From positions 1 through 9,703 of the forward strand of contig CAZYWA010000293.1 of NCBI GenBank assembly GCA_964650975.1: a DNA stretch of 9,703 nt. Direction: 5' to 3'. Shown here one piece after another: positions 6,045-9,703 of this stretch (its first letter is position 1; every line of letters starts with the position of its first letter). Origin of the DNA: CAZYWA01 sp964650975 [NCBI: uncultured bacterium] (lineage in GTDB: Bacteria > JADJOY01). The notes beneath the pieces were generated by a model that was not told where the DNA came from, did no database searches, and saw nothing but the letters and a program-made list of their open reading frames with translations. Position numbers and translations under genes: made by a program.

Positions 6045-8204
6045 ATGGTCGATTCACACCCTGTGGTAAGCGCGGGTTTCTTGGCGCTGGCGCTCGTTCT
6101 TCCCGCTCTCAGTGGTTGCCAGGGCTCCGGAGGCGGGCCGGGAGCGTCGACCGCCATCGCTATCGATTTTCCGCCGCCTTCGACCACCGAGCAGAGCGCT
6201 GTGAGCGTGCGAGGGCATGCAGATCTCTCCCGCGTCGGCGCGGTGCGGATCAATGGAACATCGGCGTCGAGCACCGACGGCTTCCGCAACTGGACGGCCG
6301 ACGTGCCGCTTGACGCCGGTAGCAACGCGCTCACGGCCGAGGCACTCGACCCCAGTGGGCGCGTCCTCGCGACTGCCGCGCCAGTTCCGGTTGAGCGCGC
6401 CCCGATCCTGAGCGAAGCACTCTGGCCGGCAATCGACGCTGACCAAAACGTTCTCTACGTCGTCGGCGCCGGGATCGACGCGATCGACATGGCGACCGGC
6501 GCGCGCTCCGACGTGTCGAGCCCGTCGCGCGGCCGAGGGCCGGCGCTCGTCACGCCTCAGGGCATGGCGCTCGACGTGGAAAGCCATCGTTTGCTGATCA
6601 CCGACGACGGTCTCGCCGCGATCGTCGCGATCGATCTCGCGAGCGGGGATCGCACTGTTCTTTCCGACGATTCGCATGGCTCGGGACCGAGCATGGGCGG
6701 AGGTCGCGGCGGTGGAGGTGGTCTCTGGGGTACGGTCCTCGCCGGTGGGAATGTGATCGTCGCGAATGCGGGCGCGCACGCGCTCTATGCGGTGGACCTG
6801 CGCACCGGTGACCGGCGCATCCTCTCCAACGCCACGCACGGCTCGGGTCCAGCACTTCAGTTCTCCCGTGGCTTGGCGCTCGACGCAAAGCGGAACCGCG
6901 TCTTGAGCGCGCAGGATCCCTCGGATCCGGTCGCGGCGATCGATCTTGCGACCGGCGACCGGACCGTCCTCGCCGCTACGCTTCTCGGCGAGGCCCAGAG
7001 CAGCCCACGTGCGATGACGGTCGATCCGACGAACGACCGGGTGCTTGTCGAGACCCAGGGCTCCGTCGTCGCGATCGACCTGGCCTCGGGCACCCCATCC
7101 GTGCTCTCGCCCTTCGGCGCACCTGGCCCAGCGTTCGAGTCGGATCCGCTCGGCGGGGCGCTTGACGCGAAGCACGGACGGCTCCTGGTCACGGATCCGG
7201 GCGCGGGGGCCATCGTCGCGGTCGATCTGGTGAGCGGGGCTCGTGCTCAGGTCTTCGGGCTGGGGCGCGGGAAGGGCGACGTGTTGAACGGCCCAGCCGC
7301 GATCGTGCAGGAGCCGTCGAGCGGCGGCGCGCTCGTCGGGGATGGCGGCCGCCTCGTCGCGATCGACCCGGCAACCGGAGACCGCCGGGTCGTGTCCGGC
7401 CGCACCGACTCTAACGAGACAATCGGCAGTGGTCCGGCGCTCACGGGTGTGACGGGCATCGCGATGGACCCCGCCGGCAGACGGGCGCTCGTCTGCGACG
7501 TGAGCGGCTCGGGTTGGTACGCGACGTCCCGCGTCCTCGCCGTGGACCTGACCGACGGTAACCGCGTGCTCGTGTCGGGCGACGGTGTCGGAAGCGGCGA
7601 CCCGATCCACGACGCGACCGGGCTTGCGCTCGACCCGAGCGGCCGCGGTGTGATCGTCTACGACGGCCACCCGCTTCAGCCTTACGGCAACGCCGGGCTG
7701 GTCGCCGTCGACACGACCAGCGGCGATCGCCAGACCGTCGCCACGCTCATGAGCAGCAACGAAGACACGCCCACGCAGCTCGCGGCTTTCGGCGAGCAGC
7801 TCTATTTCACGGGTACCGCCTATCTGGGAGTCTCCGTCCAATCGGTGCTCTACATGGTCAACCGGACAACGGGCGCGAGCAGCCTTGTGACGGACGGAGG
7901 AACCGGGACGTTCTTCCAGGCGACCGGCAGCCTGCTGCTCGACGGTACAGGGACGAGCGCGTGGATGGGTGCTTACTCGTCTACTGGTCCTTTTTCGCTT
8001 GAGCCCGCGATTCTGCGCGTCGATCTGACGACGAGCCCCGCGAGGCGGACGGTGGTCGCGACCGACTCACGGGGCCACGGTCCGAGCCTGCTGAACACCG
8101 CGCTTGCCACGACCGGAGACCCGAGCACACTCCACGCACTCATCGGCAAGGCGCTCGTTGCTGTCGACCTCGTCGGCGGCGATCGCGTGTACGTATCGCG
8201 GTGA
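6045..8204 (+). CDS. beta-propeller lipoprotein, about twelve blades
   Basis: 719 residues from the ATG at 6045, chosen because AGAGG lies six bases upstream and it starts directly on a lipoprotein signal. The lipobox is LSGC with C25 as lipidation site, followed by a Gly/Ser tether. Residues about 38-125 look like an Ig-like beta domain (VRINGTSASS, WTADVPLDAGSNALTAEAL). From about 126 to the end run some twelve tandem repeats of 45-60 residues with consensus GxALDxxxxRLLVxDxGxxxx then VAIDLxSGDRxVLSxxxxGSGP. These are NHL/SMP-30-like propeller blades. The final blade ends VAVDLVGGDRVYVSR, so the array ends on a whole unit. Twelve blades suggest two propellers. Blade 2 carries a glycine insertion (GGGRGGGGG). 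There are no catalytic residues; a surface binding or scaffold role in the outer membrane is inferred. It stands alone on the plus strand. Confidence 0.85.
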   Translation: MVDSHPVVSAGFLALALVLPALSGCQGSGGGPGASTAIAIDFPPPSTTEQSAVSVRGHADLSRVGAVRINGTSASSTDGFRNWTADVPLDAGSNALTAEALDPSGRVLATAAPVPVERAPILSEALWPAIDADQNVLYVVGAGIDAIDMATGARSDVSSPSRGRGPALVTPQGMALDVESHRLLITDDGLAAIVAIDLASGDRTVLSDDSHGSGPSMGGGRGGGGGLWGTVLAGGNVIVANAGAHALYAVDLRTGDRRILSNATHGSGPALQFSRGLALDAKRNRVLSAQDPSDPVAAIDLATGDRTVLAATLLGEAQSSPRAMTVDPTNDRVLVETQGSVVAIDLASGTPSVLSPFGAPGPAFESDPLGGALDAKHGRLLVTDPGAGAIVAVDLVSGARAQVFGLGRGKGDVLNGPAAIVQEPSSGGALVGDGGRLVAIDPATGDRRVVSGRTDSNETIGSGPALTGVTGIAMDPAGRRALVCDVSGSGWYATSRVLAVDLTDGNRVLVSGDGVGSGDPIHDATGLALDPSGRGVIVYDGHPLQPYGNAGLVAVDTTSGDRQTVATLMSSNEDTPTQLAAFGEQLYFTGTAYLGVSVQSVLYMVNRTTGASSLVTDGGTGTFFQATGSLLLDGTGTSAWMGAYSSTGPFSLEPAILRVDLTTSPARRTVVATDSRGHGPSLLNTALATTGDPSTLHALIGKALVAVDLVGGDRVYVSR

Positions 8205-8253
8205 AAAGCCCTGGGGTCGGTGCGCCCGCCGTCTGGTCTCGTGAAGCGCGCGC

Positions 8254-8742
8254 TCACCGCCGTCGTCGCAACTCGTTCCCGCCCACATGGACGCCTTGAA
8301 TGATGGTGCGGTCCATCAGAATCGCGAGATCCTCGCCACCGCCGAGAACCGGCTGTCCATCTTCGTACTGCCAGATTTCGACAAGATAGAAGTAACACTC
8401 TTCGTCCGATTCATCCTTGCACTTCGCCGGCGTCAACTGGATCGAATGCAGACGGAGGTTCTGAACAGCGCCCGAAGCGATGGCATCCGCAAACGTGTGG
8501 CGTCGGGAGAAGGTCAGCGCAATGTCGATGACCCGGGCAGCGGAAACCGGGGGCTCGCCGGTCTCAGGAAGCCAGCGCCGTGCCTGCTGCAGTTTGACGT
8601 AGCTGATGCATAGAGCCTTGCGATTACCGGCACCGTCGAGTCGATCGTAGACCTGATACTCGCTCCCGTCGCACGGGAAGGCGTTTGCGAACGCGGGAGT
8701 CAAAAGCCCGCCTACGAGGGCCATCGTCACGAGGCGGGGCAC
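8254..8742 (-). CDS. small exported protein, unknown
   Basis: 162 residues from GTG 8742. A signal peptide (PRLVTMALVGGLLTPAFANA) is probably cleaved before FPCDG. The mature part holds four cysteines (C24, C45, C108, C116), fit for two disulfides. It also contains RRWLPETGEPPVSAARVIDI, a helix around ASGAVQNLRLHSIQL and a final strand set, CYFYLVEIW then LAILMDRTIIQGVHV. I recognise no family. A TTG at 8790 gives a longer form with a more basic n-region, and ATG 8724 a shorter one with little n-region; GGGG upstream of 8742 mildly favours the GTG. It converges with the propeller gene, with 49 bases between stops and no clear terminator. Confidence 0.65.
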   Translation of the reverse strand: MPRLVTMALVGGLLTPAFANAFPCDGSEYQVYDRLDGAGNRKALCISYVKLQQARRWLPETGEPPVSAARVIDIALTFSRRHTFADAIASGAVQNLRLHSIQLTPAKCKDESDEECYFYLVEIWQYEDGQPVLGGGEDLAILMDRTIIQGVHVGGNELRRRR

Positions 8743-8763
8743 TGAGGCAATCCCCGGACGCCC

Positions 8764-8794
8764 CAAAGCTAAGCTGCGGCCTCGGACCAACGCG
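8764..8794. repeat. 31-bp imperfect repeat, copy 1
   Basis: Matches copy 2 (9295-9325) at 25 of 31 positions by hand alignment, in the same orientation. The shared core on the plus strand is GCTGCGGCC. It lies just upstream of the exported protein gene whose start is at 8742, and inside its longer TTG-start form. Confidence 0.6.
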
Positions 8795-8878
8795 TGATCA
8801 CACGTCGCGCGTCTTGGCTGCCGTCAGCTTCAGTAACGAGTTTGACCATAACGCCGCGATCTTGTCCAATCCGATCGG

Positions 8879-9217
8879 CTATCGGCCTAGATTGCCGTGA
8901 GCACGGGCCTCTTCCAGTTCCTGCTCCCCCGGTGCGAAGCATTTGCAATTTACGAACGTCCCGTGGCCGAAGCAGAGAACCTTCGCTGGCTGGTTCTGCT
9001 GGTTTTCGGTGCATGCTTTGGTAGCAACGTCCGAATGCGTTCCTTCAAAGATGTCAGCACTCCCGTCGACAGGTTCACCATGTGCGTCCGCACAAGTAGC
9101 CTCACAAGTGAAGATGGACGACGCAGTCCCCTTATCATCGCCACCGCATGATCCAGCGGTCGATATGAAAGTAGCAATGACGAGTAGAGCGAACCAGAGC
9201 TGTGACACTTGACGCAT
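8879..9217 (-). CDS. small Cys-rich lipoprotein, unknown
   Basis: 112 residues from ATG 9217, with GGGAG six bases upstream. The signal is MRQVSQLWFALLVIATFIST followed by the lipobox-like AGSC with C24 as the lipidation site. A GGDDKG tether follows. The mature domain has six further cysteines (38, 42, 69, 82, 91, 93) in a CxxxC...C...C...CxC pattern, enough for three disulfides, ending in an acidic tail (EQELEEARAHG). No family is recognised; a small disulfide-stabilised outer-membrane-attached protein is inferred. An in-frame upstream start at 9244 would add MSRLLREHR before the signal and is less likely. Confidence 0.7.
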   Translation of the reverse strand: MRQVSQLWFALLVIATFISTAGSCGGDDKGTASSIFTCEATCADAHGEPVDGSADIFEGTHSDVATKACTENQQNQPAKVLCFGHGTFVNCKCFAPGEQELEEARAHGNLGR

Positions 9218-9294
9218 ACGATGCTCCCGAAGAAGGCGTGACATCGGGAAGGGTCGCTTGAGGCGCTGTGTCCTGATCCTGGTAGAGCGAAACG

Positions 9295-9325
9295 CAAAAC
9301 TAGGCTGCGGCCACGGACTACCACG
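9295..9325. repeat. 31-bp imperfect repeat, copy 2
   Basis: Second copy of the repeat at 8764-8794. Weaker similarity continues about six bases further right (9331 versus 8800). It sits between the Cys-rich lipoprotein start and the end of the next small gene, 531 bases from copy 1. Confidence 0.6.
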
Positions 9326-9626
9326 AGGTCAACTCCGTGCGCCCCGAGTGCCGACTGGTGCAGCGTCTAGTTCGAGCCGCCGCAGCGGAGGGCGTGGTCC
9401 GAACGTCGGAACTTACCGCTGCCTTGGCACCCTCGCGAACGATGCGCCCGGGCCGCTGGCGGGACCGCTGCTCTAGCTCGTTCCAGCCAAATGGATCGCG
9501 AACGCGGACCGTCCTGAACCAACGCGCGAAAGCTACAACGAGCAGCAGCGGACTGAGCACCGCCATAGCGATGGCGGTGAACAGCGGCGGGCCGAGAACG
9601 ATCATCTCGGCAATCGCGAAGGCCAC
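9318..9626 (-). CDS. possible small membrane protein near right edge
   Basis: The minus-strand frame is open from the right window edge to a TAG at 9318-9320. From GTG 9626 it gives 102 residues. A strong hydrophobic stretch (IVLGPPLFTAIAMAVLSPLL then LVVAFARWF) is followed by a basic, polar tail. The hydrophobic half looks real; the tail from about residue 60 is Ser/Arg/Thr-rich and could be out-of-frame reading. The upstream extension to the edge is Arg/Ser/Gln-rich and unconvincing. No family is recognised. The true start and whether the gene is complete cannot be settled within the window. Confidence 0.35.
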   Translation of the reverse strand: MAFAIAEMIVLGPPLFTAIAMAVLSPLLLVVAFARWFRTVRVRDPFGWNELEQRSRQRPGRIVREGAKAAVSSDVRTTPSAAAARTRRCTSRHSGRTELTSW

Positions 9627-9703
9627 GTTCTCGCCTACGGATGATCTTTCGTCCGGGTGCTGCTGCCGACTCGATCCGCGCCGAGGTTTGCTTCGTTGCC
9701 GCA

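Noticed and set aside
6054-7841. A 595-codon minus-strand open frame opposite the propeller lipoprotein
   Set aside because: It is Arg/Asp/His-rich with no hydrophobic core or motif. It mirrors the repetitive GATCGCGACC-type codons of the plus-strand blades, as expected of an antisense shadow in high-GC DNA.
8764-9331. Integron attC sites at the gene junctions
   Set aside because: Neither repeat copy has the RYYYAAC/GTTRRRY core pair or the paired inner boxes expected of attC, and no integrase is present.

Overview
The window looks like chromosomal DNA of a high-GC Gram-negative bacterium. The evidence is two lipoprotein signal peptides, several Sec-exported proteins, an exported S1/P1-type nuclease and very high GC in the main genes (47 G+C in the 60 bases at 6481-6540). 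A Myxococcota, Desulfobacterota or Binatota-like lineage would fit, but this is inference: no rRNA or other phylogenetic marker is present.

Layout. Positions 1-494 hold only a doubtful open frame running in from the left edge and a short array of GATTGG/CCAATC boxes. Positions 495-2281 form a lower-GC islet (32 G+C in the 60 bases at 661-720). It holds a plus-strand three-TM protein of unknown function, facing a minus-strand pair: a GT2 glycosyltransferase and a small two-TM protein. Positions 2336-5324 form a minus-strand series. In transcription order it contains an exported S1/P1 nuclease, an exported 'WTYR' protein, a HEAT-repeat gene overlapping it by ATGA and carrying one frameshift, and a heavily frameshifted gene that looks like a decayed relative of the WTYR protein.

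Positions 5440-5839 hold two small overlapping minus-strand genes, a four-Cys putative zinc ribbon and a helical protein. A divergent spacer separates them from a large plus-strand lipoprotein (6045-8204) built of about twelve beta-propeller blades. From 8254 to the right end lie small minus-strand genes: two short Cys-containing exported proteins and a putative membrane protein. Two copies of an imperfect 31-bp repeat sit at the junctions between them.

Functionally the window is dominated by envelope and export proteins: nuclease, propeller lipoprotein, WTYR protein and small Cys-rich secreted proteins. No CRISPR array, tRNA, rRNA, transposase or complete known defence system was seen. The main points for follow-up are the decayed WTYR paralogue beside its intact relative, the low-GC islet with its box array, and the repeats between the small exported genes.
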